Assembly: GCA_938041445.1 (NCBI GenBank)
Contig: CALISO010000024.1
Span: 1 to 60,986, forward strand
Reading direction: 5' to 3'
DNA length: 60,986 nt
DNA from: an uncultured Saprospiraceae bacterium
Lineage (GTDB): Bacteria > Bacteroidota > Bacteroidia > Chitinophagales > Saprospiraceae
The notes under the pieces were generated by a model. It saw only the letters and a program-made list of their open reading frames with translations. It was not told where the DNA came from and made no database searches. Of the stretch, positions 51,548 through 59,728 are shown piece after piece. The stretch's first letter is position 1. Each line of letters opens with the position of its first letter. The position numbers were made by a program, and so were the translations under genes.

Positions 51548-53404
51548 TTGAAAGAAACCACTTTCATAGAGAAAAATGAAGACGATTGGAAAAAGCTAGA
51601 ATCCTTGTTGAGAGCGGGGAATACCAATGCTGATGAACTTTTACATCTATTTGAGAAAGTATCCGGCGACTTGGCGTATGCAAGAACTTACTTTCCAAAT
51701 CGCTCAATCCGTATCTACCTTAACAATCTCACTCAACAAGTCCTAAACAAGCTCGTAAAGAAGCGAGATAAATTTAGCATCAATAGTATTGTAGATTTCT
51801 ATCGAAAGACACTACCTACAGAAATCTATAGGTCAAGGAAGGCATTTATGACATCGTTTATCGTATTTGCAGTAGCAGTTGTTATAGGTGTTGTATCAAG
51901 TGCAAATGTTGACAATTTTGCGAATATTGTACTAGGTGATGATTACGTCAGTATGACGCAAGACAACATCAATGATGGAGACCCGATGGCGGTGTACAAA
52001 GGAGATAGTCAAGGCAATATGTTTATGCGAATTACACTTAATAATATTCGTGTGTCTTTTCTTTGCTTTGTTCTAGGACTACTTGGAAGTTTTGGTACCA
52101 TCTTCGTCTTGCTATCCAATGGAATTATGGTTGGTGCATTTCAATATTATTTTTATCAAAAAGGATTATTTGCAACTTCCTTTCTTACCATTTGGATACA
52201 TGGAACAATAGAGATCTCTGCAATAATCTTAGCAGGTGCCGCAGGGTTTATTCTTGGTAATGGATTATTGTTTCCTAAGACATTTTCTCGGAACAGCTCT
52301 CTCCTACTCTCAGCTAAACGGTCTCTACGAATCATCCTTGCAATCATCCCGCTGTTTGTGATTGCAGGTTTCCTAGAATCATTCGTGACAAGGTTGACTG
52401 AAATGCCTACGATTGTCAAAATTCTGATCATTGGGTTGTCTGCTGCGTTTATCCTTTTGACGTTTGTAATCTATCCGATCTATTGCGCTAGAAATGGGCT
52501 ACTTGACTACGATGCGATCAAGATTGATCCAATTGAGTTTGAAAATATTGAAACGAATAAATATAGTTATCAAACCTTCGGGACAACATTTGCATCAGCT
52601 CTTGGACTAATGAGACAAAGCTTTGGGAGTTATATGACTCGAGTATTTGTTCCAGCGATTCTCTTAATTGGGTTGACAACATACTTGATACTGAAATACA
52701 GGATAATGGCAACAATAGGTGTGCCAAGTGACCTCAATTTATTAGGATTGGATTTGAGTCTTTGGCCATTTACTATGATTTTAGTTTTGATAACGCTATT
52801 CATGTTCACTTGGCTTATTGTATGGTCACAAGACCAGGCTGTGGATAGAATAACATTCTTCTCTACAATCAAAAAATACATATTACCACTTAGCCTTCTT
52901 TCCATAGTATTCACATTGGGGTATTTTTACATAGCGACCATTATCCCTTATGTAAATGCTAGACTATTGTGGCTTTTACTCCTGCTCTTTCCAATTCATT
53001 ATATATTTATCCTTTTCGAAGAAATGTCACAAGAGAAACAATTGACTTTTGAATATCTCAAAGATCGATTTGTCTTTAGTTACAAGAATTGGTTTAGCTT
53101 CTTCCCAATTACAATTGGATTAGCTGTTTATTTCCTATTGATGTATTTTGTTCAGGTAAGTGCTGTGTCTAGATTCCTTCTAGAATTTATCTCCTGGCAT
53201 AACATCTTTAACCATAATCTGGCAGATAGTATTTATGTCAATAATGTGCTGAAGATGTTTACCTTTCTCCTCCCTATTCCTTTTATGTACTTTGCATATA
53301 CGTATCGCTATTGTTCACTTTCTAGTCTCAATGAAAGCAATGATCTTATTGAAAGGATGCAGCATTTTGGTGACAAACAAAAACGCTACTATTTGGGCTC
53401 ATGA
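51548..53404 (+). CDS. SpoIIM-family (DUF95) membrane protein with an additional C-terminal membrane half
   Basis: The 618-residue protein begins with a SpoIIM domain (about 1-320): KETTFIEKNEDDWKKLESLL, YFPNRSIRIYLNNL, then membrane helices with GSFGTIFVLLSNGIMVGAFQ and HGTIEISAIILAGAAGF. A second half (about 330-618) adds at least six hydrophobic helices (YMTRVFVPAILLIGLTTYLI, FTMILVLITLFMFTWLI, LLWLLLLLFPIHYIFILFEE) and no recognised motif. The start is a TTG at 51548, the only usable start after the in-frame stop codon. Sporulation is not implied. It overlaps the next gene by 4 bases. Confidence 0.87.
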   Translation: MKETTFIEKNEDDWKKLESLLRAGNTNADELLHLFEKVSGDLAYARTYFPNRSIRIYLNNLTQQVLNKLVKKRDKFSINSIVDFYRKTLPTEIYRSRKAFMTSFIVFAVAVVIGVVSSANVDNFANIVLGDDYVSMTQDNINDGDPMAVYKGDSQGNMFMRITLNNIRVSFLCFVLGLLGSFGTIFVLLSNGIMVGAFQYYFYQKGLFATSFLTIWIHGTIEISAIILAGAAGFILGNGLLFPKTFSRNSSLLLSAKRSLRIILAIIPLFVIAGFLESFVTRLTEMPTIVKILIIGLSAAFILLTFVIYPIYCARNGLLDYDAIKIDPIEFENIETNKYSYQTFGTTFASALGLMRQSFGSYMTRVFVPAILLIGLTTYLILKYRIMATIGVPSDLNLLGLDLSLWPFTMILVLITLFMFTWLIVWSQDQAVDRITFFSTIKKYILPLSLLSIVFTLGYFYIATIIPYVNARLLWLLLLLFPIHYIFILFEEMSQEKQLTFEYLKDRFVFSYKNWFSFFPITIGLAVYFLLMYFVQVSAVSRFLLEFISWHNIFNHNLADSIYVNNVLKMFTFLLPIPFMYFAYTYRYCSLSSLNESNDLIERMQHFGDKQKRYYLGS

Positions 53405-54069
53405 GAATTCAAATAGCTGCCATACTAGTGCTATTCTTCTGTCATGGGAGTATTGACATATTTGCCCAAGAGCATCATGTTACAGTAGAGCGATATGAAG
53501 AACTATTGGAAGAATCAGGGATAAAAAAAACTAAAAAAGCCCTTAGACCAAAAGATAAATACTATCCAGAGCCAACCGAATTACCTGAAATTCAAGAGCA
53601 ACCACCAATTTCATTCTTTGGAGCATTCATAATGAAAATGTTTGCTTATGCATTATTGATATTGATGATTGGCTTAGTACTCTACTTGATTCTCTCCAAC
53701 ATTAAGAGTGATAAAAGCATTGACAAGAATGTTACTGCGCTATACGAGGCAGATATAGAAGATATAGACGATGTAGATACAGATTCTGGATACAATGCAG
53801 CCCTTGCTGCTGGAAATTATCGGTTAGCCATCAGAATGCGATTCATCAGGTGCCTTCAACTGTTGGCGGATAAAGAACATATCTTTTGGGAAAAAGAAAA
53901 AACAAATCGTAACTACTTTAGAGAAATCAAAGAGCAGGATATCAAAACAGACTTTAGAGAAATAGCTACAATATTCGAGAGATGGTGGTATTCTGAAGAG
54001 GTCTTAGATGTCAATCAGTTTCGAACTCATGACCAACGTTATTTAGCGTTTATAAATCGAGTCAAATGA
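53401..54069 (+). CDS. DUF4129-like membrane protein of the MoxR cluster
   Basis: The 222-residue protein has a signal peptide or first helix (IQIAAILVLFFCHGSIDIFA), a short periplasmic stretch rich in Pro and Glu, a helix (FAYALLILMIGLVLYLILSN) and a C-terminal cytoplasmic DUF4129-like domain with ALAAGNYRLAIRMRFIRCLQ, TNRNYFREI and FERWWYSEE. Such proteins are always next to MoxR and DUF58 genes and may be part of a membrane complex. It overlaps both neighbours by 4 bases. Confidence 0.85.
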   Translation: MRIQIAAILVLFFCHGSIDIFAQEHHVTVERYEELLEESGIKKTKKALRPKDKYYPEPTELPEIQEQPPISFFGAFIMKMFAYALLILMIGLVLYLILSNIKSDKSIDKNVTALYEADIEDIDDVDTDSGYNAALAAGNYRLAIRMRFIRCLQLLADKEHIFWEKEKTNRNYFREIKEQDIKTDFREIATIFERWWYSEEVLDVNQFRTHDQRYLAFINRVK

Positions 54070-55259
54070 AACGGACATTAATCATCATTTTCTCAATCCT
54101 AGCCCTGCTGCTATTGTTAATAGTAGTATTTTTTGAAGTCAAGGAAGTGCCTGTAATCAAGTCAGAATCCTCATACACGATTCAAAAATCTGATCAAGAT
54201 GGTCTATGGATGTTCGATGCAATGTTGAAAGAAAGATATGGTGAGGATCAGGTAACGATAGGTAAGCAAGATAGTCTAAACTACCTAGCGAACTATAAAG
54301 ATTATATTTTGATTATGATTGGGGAGAATTTCTACTTTGATGAAACTGAAACCAATCAAATAAGAGAGTCAATCTCTCTCGGAAATGAAGTGCTGTTCAT
54401 CACAGAGAACCTGAATACCATCAGTTCATACAATAGCCCTAATCCCGTATATTACAATTCTAAAGACTCTCTATTTACGTTGACATGGGTAGATGACTGC
54501 ACAGACTATCCATACTCAGGCAGGACTGCATCAGATGGCCCACATACACCTACCCGATTAAAGTATATCAAACATGATACATTATATGATCACTGTGAGT
54601 ATTCTTCACTGGTAAATGCTGGAGCATCATATCCTGTATTCACAGAGGTAACATGTGATAGCAATGCATATTATCTTCATTCAATCCCTCAACTATTCAC
54701 AAATGGAGGAGCTCTTAAGACTGATTACAGGGTTAATTTTAATAAGACATTTGATGTATTCAACAATCGTCAAGTCATTGTCCATCTACCGTTAAAAGCC
54801 AACAATTACATAGGTAATAATAAGGAATCACTCCTACAATACATCTTATCTCAGCCACCTCTTAAGTATGCATACTATCTCACATTGCTCTTAGCATTGA
54901 CCTTTGTCATATTTGCGTCCAAGCGAAAACAAAAAGAGATTCCAATAATCAAACCAAAGGAGAATACCACGCATGAGTACATAGAGACTATCAGTGCTCT
55001 CTATATGGCTCAAGACCAAAATGAAAGATTAGTTGCACATATGAAGTCTAACTTTTATCACAAAATCAAAGTAGCCTATTTTCTAGATGCAAGTGCTCCA
55101 GATTTTGCAGAAAAGTTAGCGAAGAAGTCTAAGTACCCAATTGAAAAAATTCAATCAATCGTAAAACAACTCAATATAATAGACCACTATTCATTCAATG
55201 ATGATCAGCTCATCAGACTGTATAAGGATATTTATTCATTTGATAAAAACAGAAAATAA
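54066..55259 (+). CDS. DUF4350 membrane protein
   Basis: The 397-residue protein has an N-terminal membrane helix (TLIIIFSILALLLLLIVVFF) and a large periplasmic domain with SSYTIQKSDQDGLWMFDAML, YILIMIGENFYFDETE and SLGNEVLFITENL, as in DUF4350 (a GATase-like fold). A second helix follows (YAYYLTLLLALTFVIFA) and then a cytoplasmic region of about 100 residues ending in HYSFNDDQLIRLYKDIYSF. It ends one base into the MoxR start codon (TAATG), so the two are translationally coupled. Confidence 0.85.
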   Translation: MKRTLIIIFSILALLLLLIVVFFEVKEVPVIKSESSYTIQKSDQDGLWMFDAMLKERYGEDQVTIGKQDSLNYLANYKDYILIMIGENFYFDETETNQIRESISLGNEVLFITENLNTISSYNSPNPVYYNSKDSLFTLTWVDDCTDYPYSGRTASDGPHTPTRLKYIKHDTLYDHCEYSSLVNAGASYPVFTEVTCDSNAYYLHSIPQLFTNGGALKTDYRVNFNKTFDVFNNRQVIVHLPLKANNYIGNNKESLLQYILSQPPLKYAYYLTLLLALTFVIFASKRKQKEIPIIKPKENTTHEYIETISALYMAQDQNERLVAHMKSNFYHKIKVAYFLDASAPDFAEKLAKKSKYPIEKIQSIVKQLNIIDHYSFNDDQLIRLYKDIYSFDKNRK

Positions 55260-56314
55260 TGTCAGATCCAAACAATGACTTACAACCAGAAGATGGAAAG
55301 TCAATAGAACCAGTTAAAGAAAATCTAACTCCACAAGATCCAATAGCGCCAATAGCACCAGCATCTAAGCATACGCTTATGCGCAAGAAGATTGATGATG
55401 TCTTACAAGAGTGTGCTAAGGTTATCGTCGGGCAAAGTGAGATGCTAGAACTCATTATCATCGCAATACTATCTGATGGACACATCCTGCTAGAAGGTGT
55501 GCCTGGGATTGCCAAGACTCTAGCGGCTAAAACCGTAGCCACAACAATTGATGCTGACTTTTCAAGAATTCAGTTTACACCAGATCTGATGCCGACTGAT
55601 ATTATTGGAACATCTATTTTCAATATGAGTAAGGCGAAATTCAAATTTAAGAAAGGACCGATATTCTCCAATGTGGTCTTGATTGATGAAATCAACAGAG
55701 CACCAGCTAAGACTCAATCTGCACTATTTGAGGTAATGGAAGAAAAGCAAATCTCATATGATGGTATTCAATATGATCTAGAACCACCATTCATTGTCAT
55801 TGCTACACAGAACCCAATAGAACAAGAAGGGACATACCGTCTACCAGAAGCACAACTTGATAGATTCTTAATGAAGATACAACTTGATTATCCTTCTACA
55901 CGGGAAGAGATACAAATCCTAAACAGGTTTAAGAATAATCTCAGCACTCCAGACTTATCGCAGATTGCTTCCATACTTAGTAAAGAAGATATCGTAGCTC
56001 TCAAAGAAGTCATCACAAACATCTACATCAAAGACGATATCATTACCTATATCGCAGAACTTGTAGCAGAGACTAGACAACATAGCAAAATATACCTGGG
56101 TGCATCGCCTAGAGCATCCCTTGCCCTTATGAGATGCAGTAAGGTTGTGGCCTTGATGGAAGGAAGAGATTTTGTGATTCCAGAAGATATCCAATTCGTT
56201 GCACCACATATTCTCAATCATAGGTTAATCCTCACACCAGACGCTGAGATGGAAGGACAAACAAGCCATAGCGTAATCAAAGAGATAATCAAAAGCAAGG
56301 AAGTGCCTAGGTAA
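55259..56314 (+). CDS. MoxR-family AAA+ ATPase
   Basis: The 351-residue MoxR ATPase has Walker A (LLEGVPGIAKTLAAKT), Walker B in VVLIDEINRAPAKTQSALFE, the MoxR motif NPIEQEGTYRLPEAQLDRFL and sensor 2 in GASPRASLALMR. MoxR ATPases act as chaperones that fold or activate vWA-domain partners, here most likely the DUF58 protein encoded next. The P-loop reads GIAKT instead of GKT/S with Gly, a common MoxR variant. Both ends overlap neighbouring genes by 1 base. Confidence 0.95.
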   Translation: MSDPNNDLQPEDGKSIEPVKENLTPQDPIAPIAPASKHTLMRKKIDDVLQECAKVIVGQSEMLELIIIAILSDGHILLEGVPGIAKTLAAKTVATTIDADFSRIQFTPDLMPTDIIGTSIFNMSKAKFKFKKGPIFSNVVLIDEINRAPAKTQSALFEVMEEKQISYDGIQYDLEPPFIVIATQNPIEQEGTYRLPEAQLDRFLMKIQLDYPSTREEIQILNRFKNNLSTPDLSQIASILSKEDIVALKEVITNIYIKDDIITYIAELVAETRQHSKIYLGASPRASLALMRCSKVVALMEGRDFVIPEDIQFVAPHILNHRLILTPDAEMEGQTSHSVIKEIIKSKEVPR

Positions 56315-57639
56315 TGAGAAATATCTTCCTACATAAGAATTTCTTTATTGGGTTTGGTGGATGTATCGTTTGCTTTATTCTTGGCTATGCCTTTCCTCCA
56401 TTCTTCTTAGTTGCTAAATTTCTGATTGCTATATTCTTACTTCTTGTATTAGTTGACATATGGAGGTTATACCGAATAAGACACTTTATCACTGCGACTA
56501 GAGAAGTCCCACAGCTACTTTCACTATCAGATGGAGATACGGTAATATACCAAGTCAACAACGCCTCATCCAACAGTCTTGAGATAGAATTCTATGATGA
56601 ACAACCGTCACAGTTTCAACAGAGAGAAGCAATAGGGTTATTTACAATCAAATCGGGACAAGAGCAACAATTCAACTTTGATATTAGACCTTATGACAGA
56701 GGAGAATATCATTTTGGGGCAATGCACTTATATACCACGATGGCACCACTCTTCCTTACCCAGAGAAGGATAACCATCCCACAAGAATTTATGTGCAAAG
56801 TCATACCTAGTATCAAGCAAATGAAAAAACATGAATTAGAGGTATTTTCAAAGACTGCGTCATTATCAGGTATAAGAAAAATCCGAGCCGTAGGTCAGAA
56901 TGATGAATTTGAACATATCAGACCATATGTACAAGGAGATAATATCAAGTCAATCAATTGGAAAGCCACATCTCGAGCTAATTCCTTGATGGTTGATCAC
57001 TACCAAGACTCTAGACAGCAAGAGGTCTATTGCATTTTGGATAAAGGTAGATCAATGAAAATGCCCTTCGATGGTATGACTCTTCTAGACTACTCAATTA
57101 ATTCAATATTGTCTCTCTCGAATATCATCTTGAAGAAGTATGATTATGCTGGTCTAGTTTCGTTTTCAGAGAACATAGGTACAACACTAAAAGCTACAGC
57201 TAAGAAAGGACAACTAGAACGCATTTCGTCAGCGCTGTATAATGAAACAACAACGTTCAAAGAATCAAACTTTGAGTTACTCCTGCACTTCACCAGACAC
57301 GTGTTATCAAGACGTAGTATTTGGTTATTCTACACAAACTTTGAAACCACTCATGATCTGAATCGTCAGTTACCCTATCTCAGGCTAATGGCCAAAAGAC
57401 ACCTTGTTGTCGTGATCTTATTCACTAATACAACCTTGCATCATACAAGTAATATGGAATGTGAAACCAAGTCCGATATTTACCTCAAGACCTTTGCCGA
57501 AAGAGCAATGATAGAAAAGCAACGTATCAAAGAAGAACTCATCAGAAATGGAATCCAAGCCATCCTTACCGAACCAAAGAAGTTATCGGTCAATGTGATA
57601 AATAAGTATCTTGAGATAAAAGCTAGGAGGTTGAGATAG
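56314..57639 (+). CDS. DUF58 domain protein, vWA-like partner of MoxR
   Basis: The 441-residue protein has two N-terminal helices (FGGCIVCFILGYAFPPFFLV and FLIAIFLLLVLVDIWRLY) and then the DUF58 core: RKIRAVGQNDEFEHIRPYVQ, GDNIKSINWKATSRANSLMV, and the vWA-like strand VYCILDKGRSMKMPFDGM. The metal-site motif reads DKGRS instead of DxSxS, so the first Ser of the canonical MIDAS is missing, as in other Bacteroidota copies I recall. It is the last gene of the coupled run and converges on the sigma/beta-barrel operon. Confidence 0.92.
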   Translation: MRNIFLHKNFFIGFGGCIVCFILGYAFPPFFLVAKFLIAIFLLLVLVDIWRLYRIRHFITATREVPQLLSLSDGDTVIYQVNNASSNSLEIEFYDEQPSQFQQREAIGLFTIKSGQEQQFNFDIRPYDRGEYHFGAMHLYTTMAPLFLTQRRITIPQEFMCKVIPSIKQMKKHELEVFSKTASLSGIRKIRAVGQNDEFEHIRPYVQGDNIKSINWKATSRANSLMVDHYQDSRQQEVYCILDKGRSMKMPFDGMTLLDYSINSILSLSNIILKKYDYAGLVSFSENIGTTLKATAKKGQLERISSALYNETTTFKESNFELLLHFTRHVLSRRSIWLFYTNFETTHDLNRQLPYLRLMAKRHLVVVILFTNTTLHHTSNMECETKSDIYLKTFAERAMIEKQRIKEELIRNGIQAILTEPKKLSVNVINKYLEIKARRLR

Positions 57640-57687
57640 GCCTCAAATAAAGAGTCACCTATATCTTCAGCACATCAACACATTATC

Positions 57688-59160
57688 CTAAAAAGCTCTA
57701 AACAATCTTAAGCTACCTCTTAACCGCATTGGATGGGAGTTGATATTCACTTCATCTATGGCATTAGTAAGATTGTATGTTGCATCTACTCCCAGACCTA
57801 TTCCATATCCACTAACTGTTGTATAATCTAAGTGAGCCGACAGTACACCATTGAGCAAGTGACTACGGTAAGGATCTTGATCATTGTGAGACCTTAGTTG
57901 GTAGTCTGTTGACAAGCCAGAAGGTTCTGTAAGATATCGCCCTGATTTAGCATATCGATAATTATACTCTACGCCAGCACCAATACCCATTGTGTAATTA
58001 GATAACATAATTTTTCGTTGTAAACTCAATGGAATAGTAAGACTAGTTGTAGTGTTATAAAGCTCAACTTGAGTTAAGAATGTTCCTATCACATCTTGGT
58101 TCTGGGTACTTGTCCTAGTAACACCAGAAACATTATTATGATTATGAGTCAACACTTCAGTAGTGATCATTGTATCCTGCACTCCAGTATAATCAAGTCT
58201 AGTCACTGAACGATCAATACCAACTCCGGTATTGACCACCCACTTAGCATTAATAGGAATGTCCAGTGTAACAGCAGCAGACTGGCCTAATATGTATGAG
58301 TCTGCAGTATTTCTCGCATTTGCCAACTCACCTCCAGAAAAATTATGCCTGTAAATATTAGAACCTAACGATAGAAGTAAACGTAGTGCTTGTCTCTCAT
58401 TGGATTCAGGTTGATCTATATGAATGGGTCTAAAATGATTCAATAATCTCGCTTCATTAATTCTAAATGTTGCTTTCGGAAAAAAAGATGAGTAGACATT
58501 GAGTGGATTTAGATTGACAACTTTTATGTGATTCTCACTCTCAATTGTTTGTCTTTGTGCAGCAGTACTATTGATACTAATACTAGATGGATTATCAAGT
58601 ACAAAATGGCTAATGATTTCACTAACAATCTCTGGTTTCTCTATATTCTTAACTATTGCATTGGCAGAGGCCTGATGAGTTGTTTGTCCATTATTAGCAG
58701 CCAATTGTATGTTAGTCTTCTTTGTTACTACTAGATCTATACCATTGGCTTGAGTAGCTTGAAATGAGTTTCTAGTATTTTCATTCCTTGCTTGATTGTT
58801 TGCTTGGCTACTTGTTTCTAAATCTATGTCGTTAGTGCTTTGTGCAAATTCGTCGCTTTGAATATTTTGATTATGAGTGTTTAAAGTAGATACTTTTTGC
58901 TTGCTAGAGGAGTCGCTTATTATAGTCTTAGCATACTGATTCAAACCCAGATAGTAACCACCAATTCCTATTATTGGTAACAAGCTCAACAAGAAGATAT
59001 ACAGAAATTTTCGTGTAGATTTCTTTTCAACAACTTCATAGTTGTCGGTCTCTTTTAATTTAGAGAGGATCCCTCTATTCATATTCTCCCAAGAATACTG
59101 ATCAGATAATGGAGCTTGAGTATCTCTTAATTTCTTGTGTATGTTATTCTTCTTACCCAT
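57688..59160 (-). CDS. Anti-sigma-like membrane protein fused to a C-terminal beta-barrel
   Basis: The 490-residue protein has a polar N-terminus with YSWENMNRGILSKLKE (residues 22-37), resembling the short cytoplasmic domains of Bacteroidota anti-sigma-like proteins. One membrane helix follows (KFLYIFLLSLLPIIGIGGYY, 51-70), then a polar linker of about 180 residues rich in Asn, Gln, Ser and Thr. The C-terminal region of about 235 residues has beta-barrel features (LRLLLSLGSNIY, WVVNTGVGIDRS, IGLGVDATYNLTN) and ends RLRGSLRLFRAF. There are no cysteines. Its start overlaps the ECF sigma gene by 8 bases. An inhibitor and envelope sensor role is inferred from the arrangement. Confidence 0.75.
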   Translation of the reverse strand: MGKKNNIHKKLRDTQAPLSDQYSWENMNRGILSKLKETDNYEVVEKKSTRKFLYIFLLSLLPIIGIGGYYLGLNQYAKTIISDSSSKQKVSTLNTHNQNIQSDEFAQSTNDIDLETSSQANNQARNENTRNSFQATQANGIDLVVTKKTNIQLAANNGQTTHQASANAIVKNIEKPEIVSEIISHFVLDNPSSISINSTAAQRQTIESENHIKVVNLNPLNVYSSFFPKATFRINEARLLNHFRPIHIDQPESNERQALRLLLSLGSNIYRHNFSGGELANARNTADSYILGQSAAVTLDIPINAKWVVNTGVGIDRSVTRLDYTGVQDTMITTEVLTHNHNNVSGVTRTSTQNQDVIGTFLTQVELYNTTTSLTIPLSLQRKIMLSNYTMGIGAGVEYNYRYAKSGRYLTEPSGLSTDYQLRSHNDQDPYRSHLLNGVLSAHLDYTTVSGYGIGLGVDATYNLTNAIDEVNINSHPMRLRGSLRLFRAF

Positions 59161-59704
59161 TTTTTATCATTGTTAAGTCCTTGGTTAGGTTTTTCTTCAA
59201 CCAATTCATTGCTCTACTAAGTTGAGATCTTGAAGTACCAATACTAATGTGAAGCTTGTCAGCAATTTCTTTATGAGAATATTCATCTATAATAAAGAGG
59301 ACAAATACTGTTCTATATCCTTCTGGCATTTTACTTAGAAGCTGCAGCATATCTTGCCTAGAAAACTGGTCTAACAGGTTATCATAGTCTTTAATCTCTT
59401 TATGAGAATCAATATTAAGTGGGACAAAGAGATTGAGTTTATTGTTATTTCTTAGATGTTGGATACATTGATTGACTGTAACTTTTGCAATCCAAGGTTT
59501 GAATGGTCCTTTCTTATGATCATAAGAGTTCAATGATGAGAAGATAGCAGCAAAGCTCTCTTGAAGTACATCCTTCCGATTTTCCTCATCGTAGATATAG
59601 CTTTTTACTATTGTATAAAGATAGGGAGCACAAGTCTCATAGCAATGCTTCAAGGCATTATGCTCCCTCTTTTGACAAGATAATATTTGTGTTGATGTCA
59701 ACAT
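59153..59704 (-). CDS. ECF sigma factor (RNA polymerase sigma-70 family)
   Basis: The 183-residue sigma factor has region 2 (YETCAPYLYTIVKSYIYDEE, then DVLQESFAAIFSSLNSYDHK and PFKPWIAKVTVNQCIQHLRN) and region 4 with MPEGYRTVFVLFIIDEYSHK and EIADKLHISIGTSRSQLSRA, the helix-turn-helix that reads the -35 box. It directs RNA polymerase to an unknown regulon. The TCEACG-type N-terminal extension is absent. It lies between the lipoprotein gene (24-base gap) and the membrane-anchored beta-barrel gene (8-base overlap), so the three form one operon. Confidence 0.95.
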   Translation of the reverse strand: MLTSTQILSCQKREHNALKHCYETCAPYLYTIVKSYIYDEENRKDVLQESFAAIFSSLNSYDHKKGPFKPWIAKVTVNQCIQHLRNNNKLNLFVPLNIDSHKEIKDYDNLLDQFSRQDMLQLLSKMPEGYRTVFVLFIIDEYSHKEIADKLHISIGTSRSQLSRAMNWLKKNLTKDLTMIKNG

Positions 59705-59728
59705 TGATTCTAGTCTCTTTGTCTGATG

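Noticed and set aside
51548-53404. Evidence of sporulation from the SpoIIM-like protein
   Set aside because: SpoIIM/DUF95 domains are widespread in non-sporulating bacteria, usually next to RDD and MoxR genes as here.
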